Under the pieces are notes generated by a model. The model worked only from the letters and a program-made list of their open reading frames with translations. It was not told where the DNA came from and did not search any database. A DNA stretch of 64,000 bases, taken from contig NZ_ATVX01000014.1 in the NCBI RefSeq assembly GCF_000420945.1, positions 37,675-101,674 on the forward strand, in the 5' to 3' direction. The DNA comes from Butyrivibrio sp. VCB2006. Its GTDB lineage: Bacteria > Bacillota > Clostridia > Lachnospirales > Lachnospiraceae. Position 1 is the stretch's first letter. Every line of letters starts with the position of its first letter. The position numbers and the translations under genes are program-made. Of the stretch, positions 43,657 to 52,322 are shown piece after piece.

Positions 43657-45003
43657 TTATACAAACACCTTTTTTCTCCACTTACCTCTCATATACCTGA
43701 TAACACAACCTATTCCGGTAATTGCCCAAGTAAGACCGTTTGTATACCAGCATCCCCACAGGCCGACTCCGGGAATTGCCATAAGAATCGCTGCAAATCC
43801 TATACGTCCCACAACCTCTATGATTCCGTTTATAAGAGCAAAGGCCGCATCTCCAACGCCGTTAAGCATTCCTCTAAAGACATAGATAAGTCCCAGGAAG
43901 AAATAGAACATACCGGTTATACGAAGACCTATGGCGCCAATTCTGATGGCTTCCTGATTAGGTGTAAAGAATCCGATGATTGTCTCTCCGAAGGAGAACA
44001 TCACAACCAGCATTATTGCACTGAATATTGCCACAAGAAGTACACTCTTGATACATCCGCTCTTTACCCTGTCAAGTTTCTTGGCACCTGCATTCTGTCC
44101 GGCAAAAGTTGAAACTGCAGTTCCAAGAGAACCAAATGGCTGCTGAACCAGCTGTTCAACTCGTCCTGTAGCGGTGTAGGCCGCCATTACATTACTTCCA
44201 AAGCTGTTAACAACTCTCTGAAGTGCTACACAGGAGAAGGCAATCAGGGCATTCTGTAGAGCCAGCGGAATACCAAGCCTTATAGCCTTATCAACAATAT
44301 CCGTATTAAGCTCTTTATGCCTCTTACTAAGCTGCAGATACGGATTCTTTTTAACTCCGACAGCAATTGAGCCCACCATGGCAATCGTCTGGGAAAAGAC
44401 TGTAGCAATGGCCGCACCGGCAACTCCCCAGTGAAGTCCTACTACTGTAATAAGATCCAGGGCAATATTTATCACGCATGCCACCACCAGGAAAATCAAT
44501 GGTGTTTTGCTGTCTCCCAGGGCCCTCAATATGGAAGATATCATGTTATAAGCCGCAACCAGGAAGGTGGCACCACACACTATTCTCATATATAAAAGGG
44601 CATCTGCCATACATTCCTCAGGGGTATCCATTATTGTGAGGATAGGTCTGGCAAACACAACACTTACTATACTCATGAGAATTCCTGCCACCAGTGTGAT
44701 ATAGATGGCATTTCCAACTATCTTTTTAACATAGTCATCTTTTCCGGCACCAAAGTTCTGGGAAATCATGATTCCTACTCCAGCTCCCATTCCAAGGCAC
44801 AGAGAAAAGAAAAGGAAATTCACACTACCAACCGCGCCAATAGAAGCCAGGCCATACTCACCACCGAACTGTCCGACGATGATAGTATCTGCCAGGTTAT
44901 AAAACTGTTGGAAAAGATTTCCAAGAAGCATTGGAATTGTAAATTTGATCAAAAGGGCTATTTCATTGCCCTGAGTCATATCGGTAACAGACTTTTTTCC
45001 CAT
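43657..45003 (-). CDS. MATE-family multidrug/metabolite exporter
   Basis: 448 residues from MGKKSVTDMTQGNEI, with AAGGA at 8 bases; an ATG 12 codons earlier lacks a ribosome binding site. It has twelve membrane helices in two related halves. Family landmarks are IPMLLGNLFQQFYNLADTIIVG near residue 25, GVGIMISQNFGAGK, and in the second half AYTATGRVEQLVQQPFGSLG and FAGQNAGAKKLDR. MATE proteins expel cationic compounds with Na+ or H+ exchange. The substrate is not predictable. It is the only gene between the ABC operon terminator and DUF4870. Confidence 0.93.
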   Translation of the reverse strand: MGKKSVTDMTQGNEIALLIKFTIPMLLGNLFQQFYNLADTIIVGQFGGEYGLASIGAVGSVNFLFFSLCLGMGAGVGIMISQNFGAGKDDYVKKIVGNAIYITLVAGILMSIVSVVFARPILTIMDTPEECMADALLYMRIVCGATFLVAAYNMISSILRALGDSKTPLIFLVVACVINIALDLITVVGLHWGVAGAAIATVFSQTIAMVGSIAVGVKKNPYLQLSKRHKELNTDIVDKAIRLGIPLALQNALIAFSCVALQRVVNSFGSNVMAAYTATGRVEQLVQQPFGSLGTAVSTFAGQNAGAKKLDRVKSGCIKSVLLVAIFSAIMLVVMFSFGETIIGFFTPNQEAIRIGAIGLRITGMFYFFLGLIYVFRGMLNGVGDAAFALINGIIEVVGRIGFAAILMAIPGVGLWGCWYTNGLTWAITGIGCVIRYMRGKWRKKVFV

Positions 45004-45067
45004 GGATGTTTCCTTATCATTCAAAATAATTGTGTTCAATTTTCACTCTAACACCCATATTGGTAAA

Positions 45068-45097
45068 AGTAAACAAGGCAGCGCCACTGGCGCTGCC
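45068..45097 (-). terminator. Terminator of the ABC transporter operon
   Basis: GGCAGCGCC (45077-45085) and GGCGCTGCC (45089-45097) form a perfect 9-bp stem with a 3-base loop, followed on the minus strand by TTGTTTACTTTT. It lies 31 bases after the binding-protein stop. Confidence 0.8.
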
Positions 45098-45127
45098 CTG
45101 CATAAAAATTTAATAATTTACTTATAA

Positions 45128-46900
45128 TTACTGAGCTGCTTTTCTAGCATCAAGCATTGGCTGATACTTCTCTGTATCGAATGCTACAAGATCGCTCCAG
45201 CCAAGACCCTCAAGCTCTGCTACCATAGCTTCCCACTGAGCATCGAAATCTGCGTCATCCTTAGCAAATACCATTCTCCAGGAAGAATCCTTGATGATAT
45301 CGCCGCACTGCTTACGGATAAGGCTGATGTCTGTAGAATCGATTGCAAGAGCCATGTTGATACTAGGAACTACTGTCATCATGTTGTTCTTATTGAGGTA
45401 CTCAACATCGTCTGCTGCACCAAACTTCTCTGACCATTCCTTAGTTGTCTTTGTCTGGTTCATCTCGATTGTTGTTGACCACATATCTGATGCATATGGT
45501 TCGCCTGTATCAGGGTTAATATCACAAGAAGCTACGATCCACTGGTTGATCTGGTTGTTACCATCGTTCCAGTTTCCGCCGCCCATCTCTTCAGGAACAG
45601 CAACTTCTGCTGAGAATCTGTTGAGACCATCTTCTGTAAGTGTGTACTTGCCGTTCTCTACTGTGTATGTAAGACCTTCTGTACCAGCGTGCTGAATCTG
45701 AACACCCTCTGGAGAAGCATACCAGTCAAGGAACTCCATAAGTCTTGCGAAGTTCTCATCTGAAACCTGTGAACCGATTGCAAGAACACGTCCGTCACCA
45801 TAGTATGTATCTGATGTCTGATAAAGGTTTGTATCTGCTACAGGAATCTCTACGTAGTTAGTTCCTTCATTTCCTCTTGCTGGAGAATTCCAGAATCCAT
45901 ACTGCCAGCTGTACCAGTACAGGTAAACTCTCTTATCCTGCATCTTGGATACGATTGAGTTCCAATCCTGAGTAGCTGAGTCAGGATCTACAAGACCCAT
46001 CTGGTTAGCTTTGTAGAAGAAGTTAAGCATCTTGTAGTATGCGCCAGCCTTGTCTGTAAGAGGTGCGATTGAGTTGTCTGTTCCGATAAGAACTGATCCG
46101 TTAACTTCCTGTCCGTACCACTTTGTAAGCTGAGCTACGTTCTCCATGAACTGGCTATCCCAGTCCTTCCAAAGGCTGATAGCGTAAGCTGGGTCACCCT
46201 TGTCGTTTGTAGGATGAGCCTTCTGGATATCTGCAAGGCAGTTAAGAAGGTCATCAAGATTCTTAAGCTCAGGAGCACCTACTTCGTTGTACATATCCCA
46301 TCCCATACGAGGATATGAATATACGTGAAGCTGCTTATAAGCTGTAGGTCCGTTGTTGTTCATCTCAAGAGGAATAGCATAGATCTTGGTGCCATCGCCC
46401 ATCATTGAGTTGAACTGCTTAATCTGTGACATGTACTTTGCAAGGTTAGGATACTGCTCGATAACATCTGTAAGATCGTGGATAAGACCAGTCTCGATAC
46501 ATTCCTGCATATCTGCATTATCAAGGATAATGAGATCACCAAGGTTACCTGCTGCGCAACGTGTCTGATAAAGAGCTGCGCCATCACCTGAAACCTGAGG
46601 TGCGATGATGTTGATGTCCATGTTGAATTTGTCTTTTACGATCTTTCCATACCATCCGGACTGAACGCCCTGGAAGTTAGCAGCTACATTGTAGAAATCT
46701 ACAGTGTACTCTGTGCTATGGTCAGCCTCTGCAGGTGCAGCTGCTGTTTCCCCACCACTTTCTGTGGTTGTTGCTGTCTCAGTCTTGTTCTCAGTCTGAG
46801 CACCGCCTGTGCTTGCTGGCGCTGTATCGCCACAGCCTGCAAGCATTGAAGCTGCCATCAGCGTTGAAAGTGCCAGAGAAGCCATTTTCTTAAACTTCAT
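45128..46900 (-). CDS. ABC transporter solute-binding lipoprotein (oligosaccharide type)
   Basis: 590 residues from MKFKKMASLALS, with GGAGG at 7 bases; the ATG two codons earlier is too close. The lipobox MLAGC at about residue 20 and a Thr/Ala/Glu linker to about residue 60 anchor it outside the membrane. The body is a large family-1-type sugar-binding protein like LplA, about 150 residues longer than maltose-binding proteins. Aromatic-rich stretches (YLYWYSWQYGFW) may stack on sugars. It is the third gene after the two permeases; the ATPase is not in this operon and is presumably shared (MsmK-type). Confidence 0.93.
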   Translation of the reverse strand: MKFKKMASLALSTLMAASMLAGCGDTAPASTGGAQTENKTETATTTESGGETAAAPAEADHSTEYTVDFYNVAANFQGVQSGWYGKIVKDKFNMDINIIAPQVSGDGAALYQTRCAAGNLGDLIILDNADMQECIETGLIHDLTDVIEQYPNLAKYMSQIKQFNSMMGDGTKIYAIPLEMNNNGPTAYKQLHVYSYPRMGWDMYNEVGAPELKNLDDLLNCLADIQKAHPTNDKGDPAYAISLWKDWDSQFMENVAQLTKWYGQEVNGSVLIGTDNSIAPLTDKAGAYYKMLNFFYKANQMGLVDPDSATQDWNSIVSKMQDKRVYLYWYSWQYGFWNSPARGNEGTNYVEIPVADTNLYQTSDTYYGDGRVLAIGSQVSDENFARLMEFLDWYASPEGVQIQHAGTEGLTYTVENGKYTLTEDGLNRFSAEVAVPEEMGGGNWNDGNNQINQWIVASCDINPDTGEPYASDMWSTTIEMNQTKTTKEWSEKFGAADDVEYLNKNNMMTVVPSINMALAIDSTDISLIRKQCGDIIKDSSWRMVFAKDDADFDAQWEAMVAELEGLGWSDLVAFDTEKYQPMLDARKAAQ

Positions 46901-46951
46901 TTTCATTCCTCCTTTTTTATAAAAACCTCTTCCTTTATGGAAGTTACTAAC

Positions 46952-47938
46952 TTAGCCTTTTACTGCGCCGATCATAATACCCTTTACAAAGTATTTCTGG
47001 AAGATCGGGTAAACGAGCATAATAGGCAGTACAACGATAACCGTAATTGTCATACGAACACTGGTTGTGGTCTGGCTGGTTGCAGCAGCTGCCGCCAGTG
47101 ACGAAGTACTTGTTGTACTCTGGGCCAGGGATGCCAGTGAACTTGCCTGATTCAGATACTGATACAATACGAACTGAAGTGGATAAAGCTTAGTATCTGT
47201 CATAAGAAGCAATGTATCCTGGAAAGCGTTCCACTGGCTTACTGCTGAGAAGATAGCAACAGTAGCCATGATTGGCTTGATAACAGGAATAATAACTCTG
47301 AAGAATACTGTAAGTACGCCTGCTCCATCCATTTCTGCGGCTTCCTGCAGCTCTTTTGGCACCGATTCAACGAAGGTCTTGGTGAGGATCAGGTTGAAGG
47401 GTGATACGATAGCCGGCAAAATGTAGCCCCAGAAATTATTGGTAAGGTGCATTGTCTTCATAACCAGGAACCATGGAATAATTCCGGCGTTGAAATACAT
47501 TGTTGCTACGATAAGCCTGTACCAGAATTTCCTCATCCACATTTTTTCCTGAGTAAACATAAATCCCAGATATGCTGATGCAAAAACTGTGAATGCAGTT
47601 CCAAGGGTTGTTCTCATAAGTGAAATCTTAAGTGCGTTGAACAGTCCATCTATTCTGAAGGCTGACATATAGTTGTGGAAATGAATTCCCTTTGGCCAGA
47701 AAAGGATATCTCCCTTGGCACTTAAGTCGTTGGCACTGATTGTATTAATAATGATGTAGTAAAAAGGATACAAGCACAGAAACGCTGCTATTGAAAAGAT
47801 GATGTAGCATATGATTTCCAATGTGCGATCCCCGGCACTAACCTTTATTTTCGTTTTTTGCTCTTTCTCTTTACTCATGGCTTTTTTCTCCAATATTCTC
47901 TCCGATAATGGGGACTCTAAATCTTTTCTCAGAATCAT
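46952..47938 (-). CDS. ABC transporter permease (LplC/CUT1 type)
   Basis: 328 residues with six membrane helices. The loop that docks on the ATPase reads EAAEMDGAGVLTVFFRVIIP, the EAA motif. The start overlaps the stop of the preceding permease (ATGA), and GAGGAG lies inside that gene's end; an internal ATG at 47878 with GGAG is an alternative, shorter start. A short insertion rich in Ser/Thr/Ala (SLASLAQSTTSTSSLAA) lies between helices 5 and 6. It pairs with the other permease to import the sugar bound by the lipoprotein. Confidence 0.93.
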   Translation of the reverse strand: MILRKDLESPLSERILEKKAMSKEKEQKTKIKVSAGDRTLEIICYIIFSIAAFLCLYPFYYIIINTISANDLSAKGDILFWPKGIHFHNYMSAFRIDGLFNALKISLMRTTLGTAFTVFASAYLGFMFTQEKMWMRKFWYRLIVATMYFNAGIIPWFLVMKTMHLTNNFWGYILPAIVSPFNLILTKTFVESVPKELQEAAEMDGAGVLTVFFRVIIPVIKPIMATVAIFSAVSQWNAFQDTLLLMTDTKLYPLQFVLYQYLNQASSLASLAQSTTSTSSLAAAAATSQTTTSVRMTITVIVVLPIMLVYPIFQKYFVKGIMIGAVKG

Positions 47939-48843
47939 AGGATACTCTCTCCTCTTATTGCCTTGGAAGCCCCATTAACAATGATCAGAAGGACTACGCT
48001 GACAAGACTCTTAAGCATACTGATTGCAACTGAAACTGAGTATCCGCCACTACCCATGGCCATGTTATAAACATAAAGGTCAAGAACCTGGATAAACTCT
48101 TTATTGAAAGCGTTCTGGAATACGTAGTACTGCTCCATTCCGTTGTTAAGGAAGTTTGCTACGTTGATTACCAGAAGAACGAAATATGTAGGTAAAAGAC
48201 TTGGTATTGTAATGTGCCATATGATCTGCATTCTGTTGGCACCGTCAACTCTTGCTGCCTGCAAAAGCTCGTCATCAATACTTGAAATTGCTGCGATGTA
48301 CATGATTGCTGCCCAGCCAAGGTTTTTCCAGGTAAGCCACAACCACTGTGTAAACCAAACGTGCTCAGACTGCTGCAGGAAAAGAATCGGCTGCTCAATC
48401 ATTCCGAATTTCATAAGCAGAGAATTCATCATTCCTGTACTGTTGAAGAGGGCAAATGCTATGGAATAAACCATTACCCAGCTTACGAAGTTAGGAAGAG
48501 TGGTTACTGTCTGTACGAACTTACGGAACTTAACGCCTCTTATCTCATTGAGAAATACTGCAAACAGCATTGGGAGCCAGCTAGTTCCAAGAGTAATTCC
48601 ACTCATAGCAAAGGTGTTTTTAAGCACCTGAACTATCTGATTAATCTTGGTCTGACTGCTGATAAGTGATGTAAACCACTTAAAGCCTACAAATGGGCAA
48701 TTAGCCAAAGCCTTCGGCGGTTTGTAATCATAAAATGCATACATCCATCCATAAAGTGGGTAATAACAGAATAATAAAACCAGAACAATGAATGGCAGAA
48801 CCATTAAGAATAGCTTGAATGAATAAACCTTTTTCTTTGTCAC
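47935..48843 (-). CDS. ABC transporter permease (LplB/CUT1 type)
   Basis: 302 residues with a GTG start preceded by GGAGGAG. There are six membrane helices; the EAA-like docking loop is LLQAARVDGANRMQIIWHITIP (a landmark near residue 195). The N-terminal segment LFCYYPLYGWMYAFYDY is typical of the LplB group, which imports complex oligosaccharides. It is the first gene of the transporter operon, and a LacI-type operator lies 16 bases upstream of its start, overlapping the leader. Confidence 0.93.
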   Translation of the reverse strand: MTKKKVYSFKLFLMVLPFIVLVLLFCYYPLYGWMYAFYDYKPPKALANCPFVGFKWFTSLISSQTKINQIVQVLKNTFAMSGITLGTSWLPMLFAVFLNEIRGVKFRKFVQTVTTLPNFVSWVMVYSIAFALFNSTGMMNSLLMKFGMIEQPILFLQQSEHVWFTQWLWLTWKNLGWAAIMYIAAISSIDDELLQAARVDGANRMQIIWHITIPSLLPTYFVLLVINVANFLNNGMEQYYVFQNAFNKEFIQVLDLYVYNMAMGSGGYSVSVAISMLKSLVSVVLLIIVNGASKAIRGESIL

Positions 48844-48858
48844 CCCTTACTCCTCCTT

Positions 48859-48878
48859 TTGGTTTAACGATAAACCAA
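48859..48878. promoter_or_regulatory. LacI-type operator 1 (ABC transporter operon)
   Basis: TTGGTTTAACGATAAACCAA is a near-perfect palindrome with the central CG typical of LacI-family operators (8-bp arms TTGGTTTA/TAAACCAA). It lies in the 53-base gap between the lacI-type gene and the first permease gene. Two closely related copies lie at 49964 and 50120. Confidence 0.75.
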
Positions 48879-48896
48879 ACCAGTAAAAAAATACCT

Positions 48897-49937
48897 TTAA
48901 ACAGATTGTCTGTTTTGTAAAGCACACGGAATCTTTATTACATATGGTTCCAAACGGCTTATCTTTTCCCCATCTTTGTTCTCTAAGCAGTTTAGAATCA
49001 GTTCCGCGCTCTTCTTGCCAATCTCAGCCAGCGGCAACTGCGTTGTTGTAAGTGCCGGTCTGAAAAATTGTGATATGGATTCATTATCGAATCCCGCTAC
49101 AGCTATTTTTTCTTTTACCGCAATCCCCTGTTCATACAGATAGTCATATACCCCACCGGCCATTCTGTCTGAAATTGCAAATATAGCTGTAACCCCTTGG
49201 GTAAGGAGCTTTTGTGCTCCTTCAAATCCGGACTGTCTGTCCCAGTTACCGTAGTAAACAAGGCTTGGATCAAACAGTATTCCGTTTTCATAAAGAGCTC
49301 TCTGATACCCTTTAAGTCTTTCAATGGTGTGTGTATTCTCAACACGGCCGCCGACAAATCCTATTCGCTTATGGCCTGCCTTTAAAAGATGAGTAACCAT
49401 CTCCCAGGAGCTGTTCTCGTCATCTATCACAACAGACGGAATCTTTGGCGAATCGGAAAGTGCATAGCACATAACTACAGGAAGCTGGAAGTCATCCCCA
49501 AATGACTTAATTACTCTGCAGTGTCCGGCCAGGTAGATTATTCCGTCAACCTGAGCAGATAACACATCTCGTAAAACCGGATCAAATACCGACTGATACT
49601 CGTCTTCATTGTTGTACCAGGTGTCTGCCCATCTGTCATATAGACGCAGATTATAGACTGTTGCCCGATAATGACGTTCCTCACAGTAAGCCATAATGTT
49701 TTCTATTATGGGCGGTGAAGTAAACTGAGCCAAATCTTCGGCGATGATGGCAATGGTCCTGGTCCGCTTAATACGAAGGCCCTTGGCCATGTAATTGGGA
49801 TTGTAACCAGTTTCCCTGACAACATCCATTATTCTCTTTTTGGTCGCTTCGCTAGTCTTGGCTTTGCCGTTGATAACGTTGGACACTGTTGTCGCGGAAA
49901 CATTACAGATTTCCGCAATTTCCTTCAGGGTTACCAT
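48897..49937 (-). CDS. LacI-family transcriptional regulator of the sugar locus
   Basis: 346 residues. The N-terminal helix-turn-helix is MVTLKEIAEICNVSATTVSN with the hinge helix following (NYMAKGLR, about residues 50-60). The periplasmic-binding-protein-like effector domain covers residues 62-335 (VVIDDENSSWEMVTHLLKAGH, FVGGRVENTHTIERLKGYQ and AVAGFDNESISQFFRPALTTTQ as landmarks). It should bind operators as a dimer and release them with a sugar. It lies between the ABC operon and the divergent GH120 gene, and operators of one type precede all three units, including its own. Confidence 0.94.
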   Translation of the reverse strand: MVTLKEIAEICNVSATTVSNVINGKAKTSEATKKRIMDVVRETGYNPNYMAKGLRIKRTRTIAIIAEDLAQFTSPPIIENIMAYCEERHYRATVYNLRLYDRWADTWYNNEDEYQSVFDPVLRDVLSAQVDGIIYLAGHCRVIKSFGDDFQLPVVMCYALSDSPKIPSVVIDDENSSWEMVTHLLKAGHKRIGFVGGRVENTHTIERLKGYQRALYENGILFDPSLVYYGNWDRQSGFEGAQKLLTQGVTAIFAISDRMAGGVYDYLYEQGIAVKEKIAVAGFDNESISQFFRPALTTTQLPLAEIGKKSAELILNCLENKDGEKISRLEPYVIKIPCALQNRQSV

Positions 49938-49963
49938 CTCTACTCCTAAGTGTCAGTTTTGTG

Positions 49964-50018
49964 TTGGTAAATCGTTAAACACACCATAAATATAACCTTT
50001 GCCAAAAAGAATTGTCAA
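49964..50018 (-). promoter_or_regulatory. Promoter and LacI-type operator 2 of the lacI-family gene
   Basis: On the minus strand TTGACA (50013-50018), 17 bases and TTATAT (49990-49995) form a strong promoter. The operator TGTGTTTAACGATTTACCAA (49964-49983) follows it and would cover the start of transcription, which indicates autorepression. Confidence 0.75.
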
Positions 50019-50093
50019 CATCTTTTGATAATTTGTCTATTAAACACAAACTATTTTTCAAAGTTTTGTGCAAATTGACCTTGTAAACTATTA

Positions 50094-50139
50094 TTGAAAC
50101 ACATATTATAATAAATATTTATGTTTAACGTTCAACCAA
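50094..50139 (+). promoter_or_regulatory. Promoter (tentative) and LacI-type operator 3 of the GH120 gene
   Basis: The operator TATGTTTAACGTTCAACCAA lies at 50120-50139, 39 bases before the start codon. A possible promoter is TTGAAA (50094-50099), 16 bases and TATTTA (50116-50121), which would put the operator over the transcription start. The operator shares GTTTAACG and ACCAA with the other two sites. Confidence 0.6.
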
Positions 50140-50178
50140 ATCGGCTTTTATTGTGCATTTAATGCAGAGGGGAAAGGT

Positions 50179-52200
50179 ATGATTTATTACGTTGATGCAA
50201 AGTCTTTCAGAGACGGTGACGGCAGTATAGAGCGCCCATTTAAGCATATTAATGACGCTGCCAAAATTGCTGTCCCTGGAGATGAAATTGTTGTTAAACC
50301 CGGAGTTTACAGAGAGCATGTTATTCCGGTCAATGCAGGAACCAAGGATGCTCCTATCGTTTATCGCTCAGAAGAGCCCCTTGGAGCTGTTATCACCGGC
50401 GCTGAAGTTGTAAACGGCTGGAAAAAGGTTAAGGGCTCAACCTGGACAGCAAGAGTTTCCAACAGCATGTTTGGAAACTATAATCCTTACATCGAAAGAG
50501 TCTACGGAGACTGGTATTTCTCACCAATCATCAGACATACCGGCTCTGTCTTTGTTAATGACAGCATGATGTATGAAACATCATCTTTAGCTGAATGTCA
50601 AAAAGGAAAAGGTGATCCTCTTGCCTGGGATCAGAATGCAGCCAAGTATCTTTGGTACACCGAGCAGGATGAGAAGACCGGTGAAACCGTTCTATACGCA
50701 AACTTCCAAGACCTTGATCCAAATAAAGAGAAGGTAGAAATTAGCGTAAGACGCAATGTCTTCATGCCTACCAAGAATCACGTTGACTATATCACTGTAA
50801 GCGGCTTTAACATCAACAAAGCTGCTACTACTTGGGCTCCGCCTGCTGCCTATCAGGACGGCATGATCGGACCACACTGGGCTAAGGGCTGGATTATTGA
50901 GGACTGTGAAGTTTACGGAAGCAGATGCTGCGGAATTTCTCTTGGCAAATACTGTGATCCCGAAAATGATATGTATTTTACCAAGAACCATGTTAAGAGT
51001 CCCACACAGATGGAGCGTGACGCTGTCTGCCGAGGTCAGTACCATGGCTGGTTAAAAGAAAAAATTGGTCATCATATTGTTCGCCGTTGTCATGTTCATC
51101 ACTGTGAGCAGACCGGTATTGTAGGTAGAATGGGCGCAGTATTCTCAACCATAGAAGACTGTGAGATTCACGATATCTGCACATCTCAGCAGCTTGGAGG
51201 CGCAGAAACCGCCGGAATCAAGCTCCACGCTGCAATTGATGTTACTATCAGAAGAAATCATATCCATCACTGTATAGAAGGTGTATGGCTCGACTGGGAA
51301 GCCCAGGGCGCTCGTGTAAGTCAGAACCTGATGCATGATAATTACAGACACGGCGGCCTTAAGCAGGCTCCGGGAGCTATGTTCTCAACTGATGTATTCA
51401 TCGAAGTTGGTCATGGTCCTACACTTATCGATAACAACATTTTATTGTCACCTACTGCCATCATCATTCCAAGTGAAGGTATCGGTGTGATCCACAACCT
51501 TATCCTTGGCGGCTTCGGCCTTATAAACTCAGGAGTAGACAGCATTGTAAACGGTCAAAGAGAGCCTAGATTTACTCCATATCACATTCGCCACAGGACA
51601 GAGGTCGCCGGCTTTATGACCATACTTCACGGCGACGACAGAATCTATAATAACGTGTTTATTCAGCAGCATCCTGTCACCGACAAGAAGAAAACTCCTG
51701 CCGACGCAGAGTATGAAGTTGTAGGCACCAAGCCTTTTGACATCTTCCCTTCATATGAAGAGTGGATAAGTCAGTTTGACTTTGAACATAACCCTGACAT
51801 GGGCGGCCTTGCCGAGGCTCACTTCGGGCACTTGCCTGTATGGGTTGAGGGAAATGCTTACTTTAATGGGGCTACTGTATGTAAGCATGAAAAGAAAAAG
51901 AATCATCTGGAAGATAAAAAGACTAAAGTTACTGTAGAACTCAAGGAAAAGAATGGTGATTTCTATCTTAAGACCAACTACGGAAAGGCTCTCGGAGATT
52001 TAATCGATGGAATTATAACCTCAGATACTCTTGGAAAAGCTTTTGAGCCGGAGCAGAGATTTGAAAATCCGGATGGAACTCCTATTACTTTTGACAGAGA
52101 CTTCCTAGGTAACCACAGAGACAGCGAGACCATTCCGGGACCTCTTGCCGGTGTCGGTGTTAAAGAAGTACTAATATGGAAGAAATTCGAAATTAAATAA
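50179..52200 (+). CDS. GH120 beta-xylosidase (right-handed beta-helix)
   Basis: 673 residues, no signal peptide, so cytoplasmic. The sequence closely follows the pattern I recall for Thermoanaerobacterium XylC: an N-terminal AKSFRDGDGSIERPF, the GDWYFSPI region, WAPPAAYQDGMIGPHWAKGW and AGIKLHAAIDV. The presumed nucleophile is D372 in WLDWEAQG and the acid/base is E409 in DVFIEVGHG. Between them lies an insertion of about 14 residues relative to XylC (RHGGLKQAPGAMFS). The enzyme removes xylose from xylo-oligosaccharides. GGGGAAAGG precedes the start. The LacI operator ties it to the ABC importer. Confidence 0.9.
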   Translation: MIYYVDAKSFRDGDGSIERPFKHINDAAKIAVPGDEIVVKPGVYREHVIPVNAGTKDAPIVYRSEEPLGAVITGAEVVNGWKKVKGSTWTARVSNSMFGNYNPYIERVYGDWYFSPIIRHTGSVFVNDSMMYETSSLAECQKGKGDPLAWDQNAAKYLWYTEQDEKTGETVLYANFQDLDPNKEKVEISVRRNVFMPTKNHVDYITVSGFNINKAATTWAPPAAYQDGMIGPHWAKGWIIEDCEVYGSRCCGISLGKYCDPENDMYFTKNHVKSPTQMERDAVCRGQYHGWLKEKIGHHIVRRCHVHHCEQTGIVGRMGAVFSTIEDCEIHDICTSQQLGGAETAGIKLHAAIDVTIRRNHIHHCIEGVWLDWEAQGARVSQNLMHDNYRHGGLKQAPGAMFSTDVFIEVGHGPTLIDNNILLSPTAIIIPSEGIGVIHNLILGGFGLINSGVDSIVNGQREPRFTPYHIRHRTEVAGFMTILHGDDRIYNNVFIQQHPVTDKKKTPADAEYEVVGTKPFDIFPSYEEWISQFDFEHNPDMGGLAEAHFGHLPVWVEGNAYFNGATVCKHEKKKNHLEDKKTKVTVELKEKNGDFYLKTNYGKALGDLIDGIITSDTLGKAFEPEQRFENPDGTPITFDRDFLGNHRDSETIPGPLAGVGVKEVLIWKKFEIK

Positions 52201-52251
52201 TTGCCCACTTGTTGATGCATGGCGTGCATCCGTGCATCACACCATATAAAG

Positions 52252-52296
52252 AGGACTATGAATAGTGACATTGTCATTATCCATAGTCCTTTTTTA
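52252..52296 (+). terminator. Terminator after the GH120 gene
   Basis: AGGACTATG (52252-52260) pairs with CATAGTCCT (52282-52290), and the inner part AATAGTGACA/TTGTCATTAT extends the stem; TTTTTTATA follows. It lies between convergent GH120 and pflB genes and may serve both. Confidence 0.85.
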
Positions 52297-52322
52297 TAAC
52301 ATTTTACTTATAGGTTTGTTAA

